Numbered from the stretch's first letter, positions 17,005 to 26,459 are shown. The stretch is 64,000 nt of DNA from Pseudodesulfovibrio sediminis (GCF_020886695.1 NZ_AP024485.1:1869001-1933000), one strand, 5' to 3'. The notes: generated by a model from the sequence alone, not told the origin. Translations and numbers: made by a program.

Positions 17005-18096
17005 ATGACCAAGCAATTACGGACCGGAAGGACAACCGGCACATGCGCTGCGGCCGCGGCCATGGCCGGAACCACTGTCCTGTTGACCGGCACATTCCCC
17101 ACAGAGGTCAAAGTCCCGCTGCCACCCGGCGGCTCTCTGATCGTCCCCATAGAACGCATTGAAAACGATGGTGACACCGTGCGCGTCACGGTCCTGAAGG
17201 ACGGAGGCGATGACCCGGATGCCACGCACGAATGTGAAATCCAGGCCGTGGTCGTCCTTGATAACCAGACCGCGACTCCGCTGACGATCTCTGTTGACGG
17301 CGGCGTGGGCGTCGGTCGGGTCACCCTGCCCGGACTGCCTGTGCCTGTGGGTGAGGCGGCCATCAACCCGGAACCGCTCAAGCAGATAGAACAGGCGGTG
17401 CGAAGCTGCGCTCAGTCCATGGAGACCGGACACATTGCCGTCCTGGTGGAAGTCCCCGAAGGCGAACACATCGCCCAAAAGACCATGAACTCCCGACTGG
17501 GCATCATCGGCGGCATCTCCATCCTCGGTACGCAGGGCGTGGTCAAGCCGTTCTCCCACGACTCGTGGAAGGCGACCATCGAAAAGGGGCTGGATGTGGC
17601 CCGCGCCCAGGGATTGACGCACATCGTCTTCACCACGGGCCGTCGATCCGAACGCTTCTATCAGAGAACCCATCCGGGGCTGCCGGATTTCGCGTTCATC
17701 CAGGTCGCCGATTTTTTCGAGTTCGCCATGCAGGCCGCGGCCGAGCGGGGGTTCACTCATGTCTCGTGGTCCGTCTTCTTCGGCAAGCTGGTCAAGCAGG
17801 CGCAAGGGCTGCGATATACCCACGCCAAAACCCACGCCGTGGATTTCGGCAGACTGGCGGACTGGTGCGCGGAAGTGGGCGTTCGGGCCTGTTACATGGA
17901 AGACATTCGGTCCGCCAACACCGCTGTGCAGGTCCTCGGATTGCTGACAGGAGAGCCGGAACGCGCGCTCCTCATTCAATTACTCCTAAAGCAGGCAACC
18001 AAAGCAGCCGATCAGTTTGCAGGAGGAACGTGTTCGGTCGCGTACACGGTATTCGATTTCGAAGGACACAAACTGGCGGAATCCGAGACCGACTAG
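17005..18096 (+). CDS. cbiD: Cobalt-precorrin-5B C1-methyltransferase CbiD
   Basis: 363 residues. CbiD methylates C-1 of cobalt-precorrin-5B in the anaerobic corrin pathway. Signature segments: LRTGRTTGTCAAAAAMAG at the N-terminus, VEVPEGEHIAQKTMNSRLGIIGGISILGTQGVVKPFS and FTTGRRSERF. GAAGGA lies 12 bases before the ATG at 17005. An ATG at 16975 inside the SDR gene would add ten residues and has no ribosome site. It is distant from other cbi genes and is followed by a glycosyltransferase. Confidence 0.93.
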   Translation: MTKQLRTGRTTGTCAAAAAMAGTTVLLTGTFPTEVKVPLPPGGSLIVPIERIENDGDTVRVTVLKDGGDDPDATHECEIQAVVVLDNQTATPLTISVDGGVGVGRVTLPGLPVPVGEAAINPEPLKQIEQAVRSCAQSMETGHIAVLVEVPEGEHIAQKTMNSRLGIIGGISILGTQGVVKPFSHDSWKATIEKGLDVARAQGLTHIVFTTGRRSERFYQRTHPGLPDFAFIQVADFFEFAMQAAAERGFTHVSWSVFFGKLVKQAQGLRYTHAKTHAVDFGRLADWCAEVGVRACYMEDIRSANTAVQVLGLLTGEPERALLIQLLLKQATKAADQFAGGTCSVAYTVFDFEGHKLAESETD

Positions 18097-18118
18097 CAAA
18101 CAAACAAAACCACAGCGC

Positions 18119-18958
18119 ATGACACTACTTTCCATCGTTGTCCCCAATCATGATTATGGTCGGTTCGCTGATCGTTTTTTTGGCTCCATTGCCGCGCAAT
18201 CACTGCCGCTTGATGCAGTGGAGGTGCTCTTCATCGACGACGGCAGCACTGACGACTCCGTGGAAAAAGCCCGCCAGTGGTCAAAACGACTTTCCTGTCA
18301 CCACTTTGCCATCGAAGCCGTAGACAGAATCGGCAGGCCCGGCGCCGTGCGGAACCTCGGCCTGTCCCGCGCCACCGGCGAGTACCTGATCAGCCTGGAC
18401 CCGGACGACACCCTGCACCCGGATTTTCTCGCCACCTGCATCGCCACCCTGGACGCAAATCCCGATATCCACCTCGTCTACACTGACTACGTTGAGCATA
18501 CCGGTGAGACCTCCCGCGAGGTGCGCCTGCCAAAGTTCAACCAGGGCCACCTGCGCATGCAAAACACCCTGCCCCCGGTCGCGCTCTATCGAAGGGAAAT
18601 ATGGGACGCCGGGGTACGGTATCGGGAAAACACCGACTACGAGGACTGGGATTTCTGGGTCCAATGCCTGATGACCGGTGCTCGCTTCCACCACATTCCC
18701 GTGCCCCGCTACAACTATCAGCTGCACGGCGACAACTTTTCCAATCAGGCACAGAAAAACGACGGACTGGCCAAGGCGCTGATCGTGCTGAACAACCCGG
18801 CCTTCTTTCACCCGCTGGTCCGGGAATGGGCAGATGGGTACATGCGTGGCAGACTCCACTCACAGGCCTTTCAACGCGGCCACATACCGACCCCGGACGA
18901 TGTCCGGGCACTGCTGCGAACCGTGGAAGACACGGTGCTCCAAGCGTCGACATCATAG
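18119..18958 (+). CDS. Family 2 glycosyltransferase
   Basis: 279 residues with a GT-A fold: LSIVVPNHDYGRFADRFFGSI at the N-terminus, VLFIDDGSTDDS, GAVRNLGLSRATGEYLISLDPDDTLHPDF containing the metal-binding DxD, and EDWDFWVQCL as the likely acceptor-side acidic segment. It has no membrane segments, so it is a cytoplasmic enzyme. The sugar and acceptor are unknown, and no polysaccharide cluster is adjacent. A hairpin terminator follows directly. Confidence 0.85.
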   Translation: MTLLSIVVPNHDYGRFADRFFGSIAAQSLPLDAVEVLFIDDGSTDDSVEKARQWSKRLSCHHFAIEAVDRIGRPGAVRNLGLSRATGEYLISLDPDDTLHPDFLATCIATLDANPDIHLVYTDYVEHTGETSREVRLPKFNQGHLRMQNTLPPVALYRREIWDAGVRYRENTDYEDWDFWVQCLMTGARFHHIPVPRYNYQLHGDNFSNQAQKNDGLAKALIVLNNPAFFHPLVREWADGYMRGRLHSQAFQRGHIPTPDDVRALLRTVEDTVLQASTS

Positions 18959-18969
18959 ATTCCAAACAG

Positions 18970-18999
18970 AAAAGGCTGCGTGAACCCACGCAGCCTTTT
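18970..18999. terminator. Bidirectional intrinsic terminator
   Basis: A 9-bp stem GGCTGCGTG-AACC-CACGCAGCC (18974-18995) is flanked by AAAA and TTTT, between the converging glycosyltransferase and transaldolase genes. Confidence 0.8.
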
Positions 19000-19021
19000 C
19001 TGTTTGTGTCTTCTTTGAAAC

Positions 19022-19675
19022 CTATTGCTGTTCCGCCTGAAACGCTTCCCAGTCTGCCAGGAATGCGGCCAGCCCCTTATCTGTCAGCGGGTGCTGCATG
19101 AGCTGCATGATGGTGGCATAGGGCAGGGTAATGACATCCGCGCCGATGAGGCCGGACTCGATGACGTGCATGGGATGGCGCACCGAGGCCACGAGGATTT
19201 TGGTATTGAACGCATAGTTGTCGAACAGGGTGCGCATCTGGTCCACGGCCTCCATGCCGGACTGCCCCAGCCCGTCAAGCCTGCCCACGAACGGGGAGAC
19301 ATAGGTGGCCCCAAGCTTGGCGGCCAGCAGGGCCTGCGACGGAGAAAACACCAATGTGACATTGGTCTTGATCTCGCGTTCGGTCAGTTCCTTGAGCGCC
19401 TTGAGGCCTTCGGGAATCATGGGAATCTTGACCACGACATTGGGACCGAAGGAAACAAGATCCTTGGCTTCCTTGATCATTTCCTCGTGCGTGGTGCCAA
19501 TGACTTCAAGGGAAACCGGACCGTCCACGGCGTCGCAGATAAGCGATGCCTGTTCGCGCCAGTCTCCGCCTTCGCGGGACATCAACGTCGGGTTGGTGGT
19601 CACACCGTCAAGCAGTCCGAGATCGTTGACTTCCCGGATTTGGTCAAGATTGGCTGTATCGAGAAAAAATTCCAT
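19022..19675 (-). CDS. Transaldolase (TalC/fructose-6-phosphate aldolase type)
   Basis: 217-residue TIM-barrel of the short transaldolase family. Landmarks: MEFFLDTANLDQIRE, GVTTNPTLMSREGG, the Schiff-base lysine in VVVKIPMIPEGLKAL, TNVTLVFSPSQALLAAKLGATYVSPFVGRLD and ASVRHPMHV. Members transfer a dihydroxyacetone unit between sugar phosphates, or act as a fructose-6-phosphate aldolase; the two activities cannot be separated by eye. TAAGGAGG stands before the ATG. Confidence 0.92.
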   Translation of the reverse strand: MEFFLDTANLDQIREVNDLGLLDGVTTNPTLMSREGGDWREQASLICDAVDGPVSLEVIGTTHEEMIKEAKDLVSFGPNVVVKIPMIPEGLKALKELTEREIKTNVTLVFSPSQALLAAKLGATYVSPFVGRLDGLGQSGMEAVDQMRTLFDNYAFNTKILVASVRHPMHVIESGLIGADVITLPYATIMQLMQHPLTDKGLAAFLADWEAFQAEQQ

Positions 19676-19830
19676 ATATCCTCCTTATATAGGGGCACAT
19701 TCAAGGCCCATGAGTCTGTTCATACATCGTTCTCATAGCACAAAACGATCAGAGGGCAAACAATCGCCTTATCTTGATTTTCTTCGTATTCCCCTTCCCC
19801 ACACGCAGGCTTTTGTTTACATTGTTCCGC

Positions 19831-21066
19831 ATGGAAGCCGTCCGCATCATCGGGCTCGCGCCCGGCTCACTTGATATTACTGCAAAGGCCAAGGAAGCTC
19901 TGGCCGCCGCACATTTGGTTGTGGGCGGCAAACGACTGCTCGCAGCCTGCCCTGCCATGCTCCTTCACAAGGAAGCGGAGACACTGCCGATCACCGCTCC
20001 GCTGTCAGAAGTCGTCAACACCATCAGGAACGCCATGATCACTGGCCGACGCACAGTGGTTCTGGCCGATGGCGACCCGCTCTTTTTCGGCATTGCCAAA
20101 CGGTTGAGCGAAGATCTCGGCCGTGAGAATATCGTGGTGGAACCGAATATTTCCACCGTGCAACTGGCCGCCGCCCGACTGAAGTTGCCGTGGCAGGAAA
20201 TGGATTTCGTCTCCCTGCATGGCCGCGACGATTTTTCGCCGCTGTACTCCGCGCTGGTCAGGGCCGACCTCATCGCGGTTTTCACCGATGCCGTCAATTC
20301 GCCTGCCGAAGTGGCACGGGCATTGCTCGAACGCGGGGCCGACTGCTTTGCCATGACCGTGCTGGAGGACCTCGGCGCGCCAAACGAACGCATCAGGCCG
20401 CTGGCCCTGCCCGAAACCTGGGGCATGGAATTCGCGCCGCTGAATCTGGTCATTCTGGAACGGCTCTATCCACCGGAGATCGAGCTGACCCTCGGCATAC
20501 CGGACCATTTTTACCTGCATCAGAAAAATCTCATCACCAAGCTGCCCGTGCGTGCCGCCGGGCTGGCTCATCTCAACGTGGAGCCTGGCTCCACTGTCTG
20601 GGACCTGGGCGCAGGCTGCGGTTCCGTCTCCATCGAGGCGTCCCATCTGGCCCGTTGCGGCCGGGTCTTTGCTGTTGAACGCAACAAGACCCGCGCGGCC
20701 ATGATCCGCGAGAACATCCGCCGCACCGGCGCATGGCTGGTGGACACGGTGCTTGGCTCACTGCCTGAGGCGCTTGAGGGGCTGCCCGCACCGGACCGCA
20801 TCTTCATCGGCGGCGGACTGGGTGGCGACTCCAATCAGGAAACCTCCCTGTTGCAGACCGCCTGCGACCGCCTCAAGCCGCGCGGCAAGATCGTGGTTCA
20901 TTGCATATTGCTGGATTCCCTGCACATGGCCAAGGACCACTTCAAGAAACTCGGCTGGCATTTCGGCGTCACCCAGCTCCAGGCATCGGCAACGGATTCG
21001 CTGGCCGGCGACCTGCGCTTCAAGGCGCAGAATCCCGTCTTCGTACTCTGGGCCGAAAAACCCTAG
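19831..21066 (+). CDS. cbiET: Bifunctional cobalt-precorrin-7 C5-methyltransferase / C15-methyltransferase-decarboxylase (CbiE-CbiT fusion)
   Basis: 411 residues. The N-terminal half (about 1-200) is a tetrapyrrole methylase: VRIIGLAPGSLDITAKA, LADGDPLFFGIAKRL and VEPNISTVQLAAARLKLPWQEMDFVSLHG. The C-terminal half is a CbiT-type SAM methyltransferase: LRAAGLAHLNVEPGSTVWDLGAGCGSVSIEA and FIGGGLGGD. Fusion of E and T, as in CobL, is common. The ATG at 19831 gives the family start though no ribosome site is visible. The UMF1 transporter gene begins 6 bp downstream. Confidence 0.93.
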   Translation: MEAVRIIGLAPGSLDITAKAKEALAAAHLVVGGKRLLAACPAMLLHKEAETLPITAPLSEVVNTIRNAMITGRRTVVLADGDPLFFGIAKRLSEDLGRENIVVEPNISTVQLAAARLKLPWQEMDFVSLHGRDDFSPLYSALVRADLIAVFTDAVNSPAEVARALLERGADCFAMTVLEDLGAPNERIRPLALPETWGMEFAPLNLVILERLYPPEIELTLGIPDHFYLHQKNLITKLPVRAAGLAHLNVEPGSTVWDLGAGCGSVSIEASHLARCGRVFAVERNKTRAAMIRENIRRTGAWLVDTVLGSLPEALEGLPAPDRIFIGGGLGGDSNQETSLLQTACDRLKPRGKIVVHCILLDSLHMAKDHFKKLGWHFGVTQLQASATDSLAGDLRFKAQNPVFVLWAEKP

Positions 21067-21072
21067 GCTGTC

Positions 21073-22347
21073 ATGACCGCATCCAGTCGTCCCTCCCCTC
21101 TCCGCGCTCTGTGGTCCTGGGCGTTGTACGACTGGGCCAACTCGGGCTTTGCCGCTCTGGTGCAGACCTTTGTCTTTGCCGCCTATTTTGCCAAGGCCGT
21201 CGCGGAAAACGAGACCCTGGGAATCGCCCAGTGGGGCAACATGATGGGCGTGGCCGGACTGATCATCGGCATAGGCGGCCCGGTGCTTGGTGCCGTTGCC
21301 GACCGGTCAGGACGCCGCAAACCCTGGCTCGGCCTGTTCACCGTCATCTGCATCACGGCCACCGCCTCCCTCTGGTTCGTCAAGCCGGATATTTCCTTTG
21401 TCTGGCTCGCCCTGCTGCTGGCAGGGATCGGCACGGTGGGCAGCGAATATTCCATGATTTTCTACAATGCCATGCTCCCGGATCTGGCTGAACCAAAGGT
21501 CATAGGCCGCTGGTCCGGCTGGGGCTGGGGACTGGGGTATGCGGGCGGACTCGTTCTGCTCATCATTGCCCTCTACGGATTCGTGCAGCCGCCGGGCTGG
21601 TTCGGCGTGCCGCACGATGAGGCCATGCATATCAGGGCGGTCATGCCGATCACGGCGGCCTGGTATGCGCTCTTCTGCCTGCCGCTCTTCCTGTTCTCAC
21701 CGGACACGACATCCACGCCCACTCCGCTCTTGCAGGCCATCAAGGAAGCCATGGGCCAGCTCCGCAACTCGTTGCGGGAAGTGCGCCGGTACAAGGCCAT
21801 CGCCCTCTTCCTGTTGGCGCGCATGCTGTACAATGACGGGCTGACCACCATGTTCGCCTTTGGCGGCATCTATGCTGCCGCGACCTTTGGCATGAGTTCC
21901 AGCGAGGTCATCATCTTCGGCATCGGCCTCAACATCACCGCCGGGCTGGGCGCCGCCGCCTTTGCCTGGCTCGATGACCGCCTCGGCCCGCGCAAGACCA
22001 TCCTGGCCTCCCTGCTGGGACTGATCATCCCCGGCGTGGCCATCCTTCTGGTCACTGATAAAACCCTGTTCTGGATTTTCGGGCTGGGCATTGGTATATT
22101 CGTGGGACCGGTCCAGGCATCCAGCCGATCCTACCTGGCCCATGCCGCGCCAAAAGAACTGCGTACGGAGATGTTCGGCCTGTTCGCCCTGAGCGGCAAG
22201 CTGACCTCATTCATGGGACCGTTTCTGGTTGGAGGGCTGACCCTGCTCTCAGGCAGCCAGCGCATAGGCATGGCCGCGGTAGTGGGGTTGTTCGTGCTCG
22301 GGCTGATCGGTATGCTGTTCGTCCCAGCTCAACTGAAAAACAATTGA
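21073..22347 (+). CDS. MFS transporter of the UMF1 (Atg22-like) family
   Basis: 424 residues with about twelve membrane helices. The N-terminal WSWALYDWANSGFAALVQTFVF is the hallmark of the UMF1 family, and DRSGRRKPWLG between helices 2 and 3 is the MFS loop motif. The substrate is unknown for bacterial members; homologues in fungi export amino acids from vacuoles. It follows cbiET by 6 bp and precedes AMMECR1 by 9 bp, so all three are probably co-transcribed. Confidence 0.88.
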   Translation: MTASSRPSPLRALWSWALYDWANSGFAALVQTFVFAAYFAKAVAENETLGIAQWGNMMGVAGLIIGIGGPVLGAVADRSGRRKPWLGLFTVICITATASLWFVKPDISFVWLALLLAGIGTVGSEYSMIFYNAMLPDLAEPKVIGRWSGWGWGLGYAGGLVLLIIALYGFVQPPGWFGVPHDEAMHIRAVMPITAAWYALFCLPLFLFSPDTTSTPTPLLQAIKEAMGQLRNSLREVRRYKAIALFLLARMLYNDGLTTMFAFGGIYAAATFGMSSSEVIIFGIGLNITAGLGAAAFAWLDDRLGPRKTILASLLGLIIPGVAILLVTDKTLFWIFGLGIGIFVGPVQASSRSYLAHAAPKELRTEMFGLFALSGKLTSFMGPFLVGGLTLLSGSQRIGMAAVVGLFVLGLIGMLFVPAQLKNN

Positions 22348-22356
22348 GGAGCCGTC

Positions 22357-22914
22357 ATGTCCGACTTTCGTTTTGCCCTGACAGATGAAGAAAAGACCTA
22401 CCTAAAGGATCTGGTAGTACAGTCCATCTCTGTTGGCCTGAAACTCTCGGAGGGCCCTACCGAGCCGCCCGAACCGCCCACGGAGACACTCCGCGAAAGC
22501 CTTGGCGCGTTCGTCACCCTCAAACTTGGCGGCGAACTGCGCGGCTGTATCGGCAATGTGCAGGGGACAGAGGAACTCTACCAGACCATCTGGAACATGG
22601 CCCGGCATGCGGCCTTCAAGGACCCCCGCTTTCCCCCGCTGCACAAGAACGAATTCGATGCCGTCGAGTACGAAATTTCCATATTGAGTCCTCTGGAAAC
22701 CTGCCCGGACACAAAGCTGGTGGAAGTGGGGCGCCATGGGCTGATCATGTCCAGAGGGGCGCAGAGTGGTCTGCTCCTGCCCCAGGTCCCGGTGGAGTGG
22801 AACTGGGACCGCGAGACCTTCCTGGCCCAGACCTGTGTCAAGGCAGGCCTGCCCAGGGACGCGTGGAAAGACCCGGAAACCACCATCCTCTGGTTTGAAG
22901 CCGTGGTTTTTTAA
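22357..22914 (+). CDS. AMMECR1-domain protein (AmmeMemoRadiSam system protein A)
   Basis: 185 residues. The family motif LRGCIGNVQ is present, preceded by GAFVTLKLGGE and followed by AAFKDPRFPPLHKNEFDAVEYEISILSPLE; the C-terminal part ends PETTILWFEAVVF. In many prokaryotes AMMECR1 occurs with Memo and radical-SAM genes; the partners are not in this window. The biochemical function is not established. GAGGAG precedes the ATG. It is the last gene of the cbiET-UMF1-AMMECR1 run. Confidence 0.9.
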   Translation: MSDFRFALTDEEKTYLKDLVVQSISVGLKLSEGPTEPPEPPTETLRESLGAFVTLKLGGELRGCIGNVQGTEELYQTIWNMARHAAFKDPRFPPLHKNEFDAVEYEISILSPLETCPDTKLVEVGRHGLIMSRGAQSGLLLPQVPVEWNWDRETFLAQTCVKAGLPRDAWKDPETTILWFEAVVF

Positions 22915-23075
22915 AACAAAACAGTGCACGCCCGTTTGCCACAAAAACGAGGTTTTCCCCTATCGACATAAACGGTTGTTGTCAGGTATGGTTATTCAAT
23001 ATCAATTACAGGCCGACCGCATAGAGAAGTGCAGTCTGTATTTTTTGACCTTTGAACCATAACTTCGTGCACTCT

Positions 23076-23804
23076 ATGTCTGAACACATCGACACCAAGA
23101 AAACATCTTCAGGCGTTATCTCAAAGAACGCAGAAGCCACAGCCATCGCTCCTGACGCCCAGGTAGCGAAAATTCCAGGTGTCAATCTCAATGTCGCGCT
23201 GAGCAAGGAAGTGGTCATTCGCGTCCTTGGCGTTGATCAGTCATACAAGGGCAAAATCGTTGGCTATGATGCCTACGAGTATATCATCGCGGCAGTCCGC
23301 CTCCCCTCGAAAATCCGGAAGAAGCTCGCCTTTGGCGGCGAAATCATTGTCAAATACATTCTTGAGGGTACTGTATACGGGTTCAAAACCTCTGTTCATA
23401 ACGCCGTCTCATCGCCCACATCCCTCATCTTTTTTGACTACCCGAGTGTCATAGAAAAGATTGAACTGCGTCGCGAATCACGCATTGACGTCAATCTCAA
23501 CGGCGAAGTGCATGCCAATGACGGAGAACATGACTGCATTATCCTCAACGTCAGCGAAACCGGGTGCAAGCTCTCCGTCCGCGCCAGTTCCAGAGACCCC
23601 ATTTCGAACATCAAGGTGGAAGACACCGTGATGGTGGTCATCGACTTCGGTGTGGAAGGCGCTCTGAAACTCCCCATCGCCGTACGCAACATCAAACGAG
23701 GCAAGGGCATCCTCACCTTGGGAGCCATGTTCATCGACATCAACCCCAATGAAGAGGAAGTGATCAACAAATACCTGGAAAGAGTCAGGAGACTCACACG
23801 TTAA
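23076..23804 (+). CDS. PilZ-domain c-di-GMP-binding protein
   Basis: 242 residues. An N-terminal YcgR-like domain (about 30-125) is followed by PilZ with both ligand motifs: RRESR (RxxxR) and LNVSETG ([D/N]xSxxG). c-di-GMP effector proteins of this layout often act on motility or secretion. The gene lies 16 bp upstream of an HD-GYP phosphodiesterase, giving a read-and-destroy pair for the same messenger. Ribosome sites are poor at both the ATG 23076 and an in-frame TTG at 23052. Confidence 0.85.
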   Translation: MSEHIDTKKTSSGVISKNAEATAIAPDAQVAKIPGVNLNVALSKEVVIRVLGVDQSYKGKIVGYDAYEYIIAAVRLPSKIRKKLAFGGEIIVKYILEGTVYGFKTSVHNAVSSPTSLIFFDYPSVIEKIELRRESRIDVNLNGEVHANDGEHDCIILNVSETGCKLSVRASSRDPISNIKVEDTVMVVIDFGVEGALKLPIAVRNIKRGKGILTLGAMFIDINPNEEEVINKYLERVRRLTR

Positions 23805-23820
23805 CCCTCTGGATGACGGC

Positions 23821-25023
23821 ATGATCAAGAAAATTTCCATAGATGAACTCAAACCGGGCATGGAGGTTGTGCAGCTCGCTTCAGACCTCTGGAAACACCT
23901 GCCCTACATGTACACCGAGCCCGGCGTCATCGAATCCGAAGAGGTCGTGGCCAGGCTCCGCAAGGAAGGCTATCAGCAGGTCTTTGTGGAGGTGCCCGAC
24001 GTATCCGGTCTGTCGGACGAGGAAAGGCTCGACATGCTTATCGTCGACAGGGACATCATGCCTCTTGAAAAAGAGCGCACCCCCTTTGACGAGGCCATGC
24101 CCCAGTCCCAGGTCACCTATGAAAACGCCATGAAGCTGGCAATACAGATCGTCAATGATGCCAAACTGGGACGCAAGATGGATGTGGGAGCTGCCATGGA
24201 AACAGCCAGCGCCATTGTCGATGCCGCCATTTCCAACCCTGATACGCTGGTCTGCCTGTCAAAGCTCTCTTCCTTTGACAACTACACCTACACGCATTCC
24301 ATCAACGTGGCGGCCATTGCCGTGGTCTTCGGCGAATTCATCGGCATGGAGCGCGACGAACTGACCCTCCTCGGACTGGCGGGCATGATGCACGATGTGG
24401 GCAAGACCTCCGTACCGGCCAAGATCATCAATAAACCAGATCGGCTCACCAAGCTGGAATGCACCGAAGTGAAGCGGCACCCGGGCTACGGCTGCACAAT
24501 TCTGGAGCAAACAACCGATATTCCGAAGAAAGTCATTGAAGCCGTCATGTTCCATCACGAACGGTTCAACGGCTCGGGCTATCCCAGCGGATTGATCAGA
24601 AAAGAGATTCCAGCCAATGCCCGCATTCTCGGCATGGCCGATGTCTACGACGCCCTGACCTCGGACCGCTGCTACAAGCAGGCCATCCAGCCCAACAAGG
24701 CATTGGGCATCATGTACGGCATGCGCGATCAGGACTTCGACCCCATGGAAATCCAGCTCTTCATCAAATGTCTGGGCATATTCCCCTCAGGCAGTTTTGT
24801 GCGCCTGAATACCGGCGACTACGCCCTGGTCTTCGAGACCGACGCCCGCACCCCGCTGTTCCCGAAAATCAAAATCGTCATGGACCGGAAAATGCGGCCC
24901 ATACGCATGCAGGAAGTGAATCTGGCAACCCAGTCCGAAGAGGATACCCCCATCGAGATTCTGGAGTGTGCCGACCCTTCAGCATATCGAAAGACCCTCA
25001 TGACCTATTTGTCCCCAAACTAA
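23821..25023 (+). CDS. HD-GYP domain c-di-GMP phosphodiesterase
   Basis: 400 residues. An N-terminal DUF3391-like region (KKISIDELKPGMEVVQLA ... EGYQQVFVEVPD) precedes an HD-GYP domain: THSINVA, the HD pair in GMMHDVGKTSVPAKI, HHERFNGSGYPSGL with the GYP triplet, and MADVYDALTSDRCYKQA. All metal-ligand positions I can judge are kept, so an active c-di-GMP phosphodiesterase is likely. There is no receiver domain or membrane segment. It is coupled with the PilZ gene upstream and probably with the small membrane protein downstream. Confidence 0.92.
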   Translation: MIKKISIDELKPGMEVVQLASDLWKHLPYMYTEPGVIESEEVVARLRKEGYQQVFVEVPDVSGLSDEERLDMLIVDRDIMPLEKERTPFDEAMPQSQVTYENAMKLAIQIVNDAKLGRKMDVGAAMETASAIVDAAISNPDTLVCLSKLSSFDNYTYTHSINVAAIAVVFGEFIGMERDELTLLGLAGMMHDVGKTSVPAKIINKPDRLTKLECTEVKRHPGYGCTILEQTTDIPKKVIEAVMFHHERFNGSGYPSGLIRKEIPANARILGMADVYDALTSDRCYKQAIQPNKALGIMYGMRDQDFDPMEIQLFIKCLGIFPSGSFVRLNTGDYALVFETDARTPLFPKIKIVMDRKMRPIRMQEVNLATQSEEDTPIEILECADPSAYRKTLMTYLSPN

Positions 25024-25074
25024 CACCGCCACATGTGCCGAGAATAACCACCTTACCGCTACCGGAGACATTTC

Positions 25075-25518
25075 ATGTTCGACACTGAACTGTGGGTTGG
25101 GATTATAGCCCTAACAGCCCTGCTTTACGGCTTTAAATGGTTTATTACGAAACAACGCAGCGTCAAAGTCTACCGCATCAGCCCCCAGTCCCTGCAACGT
25201 TCCAAGACGGTCATCATGGCAGTCCTCCCTCTGGTGGAAGATGAAAGTACTGCTCCACTGGACGAGGCACTACTGCGTTACTCCAAAGACGATATCAAGA
25301 GTGCGGCCAAGATCATGGCCTATTATTTCTGGCGCAAGAAACGGTACGCGGAGCTGACGCGCATCAAGAACTGTTTTGTCGCCATCTCCCGTTTTCAGAA
25401 TAAAAATCTGGACCTGGAGAGCCAGAAGCGCAGGGTTGCGCGCGAACGCAAGCAGCTCGGCAGGGAGCTGGACCACTACATGACGCACTCCCCCTTCAAC
25501 GCCTCCCGACGGCGCTAG
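25075..25518 (+). CDS. Small protein with N-terminal membrane anchor
   Basis: 147 residues. Residues 6-24 (LWVGIIALTALLYGFKWFI) form one membrane helix; the rest is basic and helical (YYFWRKKRYAELTRI, RRVARERKQLGRELDHYM), consistent with a cytoplasmic coiled coil. No known domain is recognised. It lies 51 bp after the HD-GYP gene and its stop overlaps the converging Cys-rich gene by 4 bases. It may be a partner of the c-di-GMP pair, on position alone. Confidence 0.65.
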   Translation: MFDTELWVGIIALTALLYGFKWFITKQRSVKVYRISPQSLQRSKTVIMAVLPLVEDESTAPLDEALLRYSKDDIKSAAKIMAYYFWRKKRYAELTRIKNCFVAISRFQNKNLDLESQKRRVARERKQLGRELDHYMTHSPFNASRRR

Positions 25519-25781
25519 GGGGTTTTCGCCTCACGCATCCGGGCAAATCGCTCCTTGAGCTTGCCTAGTATGTGATCATATCCCTCATAGGTGTGCGGAA
25601 TCATGCAGTTGGTGCAGTCCTTGACCCCGGACTCCAGCATTTCGTACCGGCCGCCACACTCCTCGAAAAAATACAGCGGACAATAGCAGAAAAGGCAGTT
25701 AAACTGCTCCGGCCTGCTGGTCTTGTGGCACGGGAAATATTTACATGCATGGTTGTTGAAGAAGCGAAAACTGTTTTCCAT
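25515..25781 (-). CDS. Cysteine-rich small domain protein
   Basis: 88 residues with eight Cys, including ACKYFPCHK, NCLFCYCPLY, ECGG and DCTNCMIPH. This matches the cysteine-rich small domain family (Pfam PF04071 as I recall it), a predicted metal-binding module often found near or fused to cobalamin and tetrapyrrole genes. It follows the DUF4389 gene by two bases on the same strand. The metal and function are unknown. Confidence 0.78.
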   Translation of the reverse strand: MENSFRFFNNHACKYFPCHKTSRPEQFNCLFCYCPLYFFEECGGRYEMLESGVKDCTNCMIPHTYEGYDHILGKLKERFARMREAKTP

Positions 25782-25783
25782 AT

Positions 25784-26101
25784 CTACCTGAACTGTACCT
25801 GTTTGACAGGTTCATCGCACTCGTCGTCCTCGGGAAACTCCGCAAAGGGAAAAGGGCGTTTATTGATATTGAGCGTGGAATACCGCATGATCCGGTAGCC
25901 ATACTGCGAAAGATTGTTACAAAAAATCCTGAGCGGCTCACTCCGCTTCTTGGTCACAAACAAGTAACCGAACTGAAAAAGGACTGACAACTGGATAATG
26001 AGTCCTGTCACCTCAAAAAAAATCATGCAGACCAAAGTGACCACGAACCGTTTCAGGATGGCCATTCTGTCCGACGTCGTTGCTCTGGTTTCACTCGCCA
26101 T
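25784..26101 (-). CDS. DUF4389-type membrane protein
   Basis: 105 residues. The pattern fits DUF4389: hydrophobic helices (FVVTLVCMIFFEVTGLIIQLSVLFQFGYLFV), then RIFCNNLSQYGYRIMRYSTLNINKRPFPF and an acidic tail (AEFPEDDECDEP). The ATG at 26101 has GGAGG five bases upstream, which decides against the longer frame starting at 26254. It is co-transcribed with the Cys-rich protein 2 bp downstream. Function unknown. Confidence 0.78.
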   Translation of the reverse strand: MASETRATTSDRMAILKRFVVTLVCMIFFEVTGLIIQLSVLFQFGYLFVTKKRSEPLRIFCNNLSQYGYRIMRYSTLNINKRPFPFAEFPEDDECDEPVKQVQFR

Positions 26102-26459
26102 GGTCGCCTCCGCGTATAGTTGGGGATCAAAAAAACAACCATACACCATACCCACCACCTGCGGCAACTCAGGCGAATCTTGAAACACACAGCCCCTCTC
26201 CCTGCTCCCCTCAGCCACACAAGCAGAGAGAAGAATAGACACGACAGGGCACACCGGATATCTTTGAGCATGTCATAGCAGGCAGAACACAGCTCAACAA
26301 CCCCTACCTTCTTCTCCAGCGTGTCTTTCTTCCACTCCGTATCACTTTTTCTCGACGTGTTTGATGATCTGGATTATTTTTGCCTGATCAGATAGACAAC
26401 TTGATCAGTTTACGAAGAACCGATTCACCTGAACCAACAACTTCACCAAGGATATTGAC
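26102..26459. other. Intergenic region, 358 bp, divergent
   Basis: Separates the minus-strand DUF4389 gene and the plus-strand secreted-protein gene. It holds the GGAGG ribosome site of the former and two close TGATCA palindromes (around 26386-26391 and 26401-26408). Apart from these I see no convincing gene, RNA or terminator; open frames here have no ribosome site. Confidence 0.4.
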
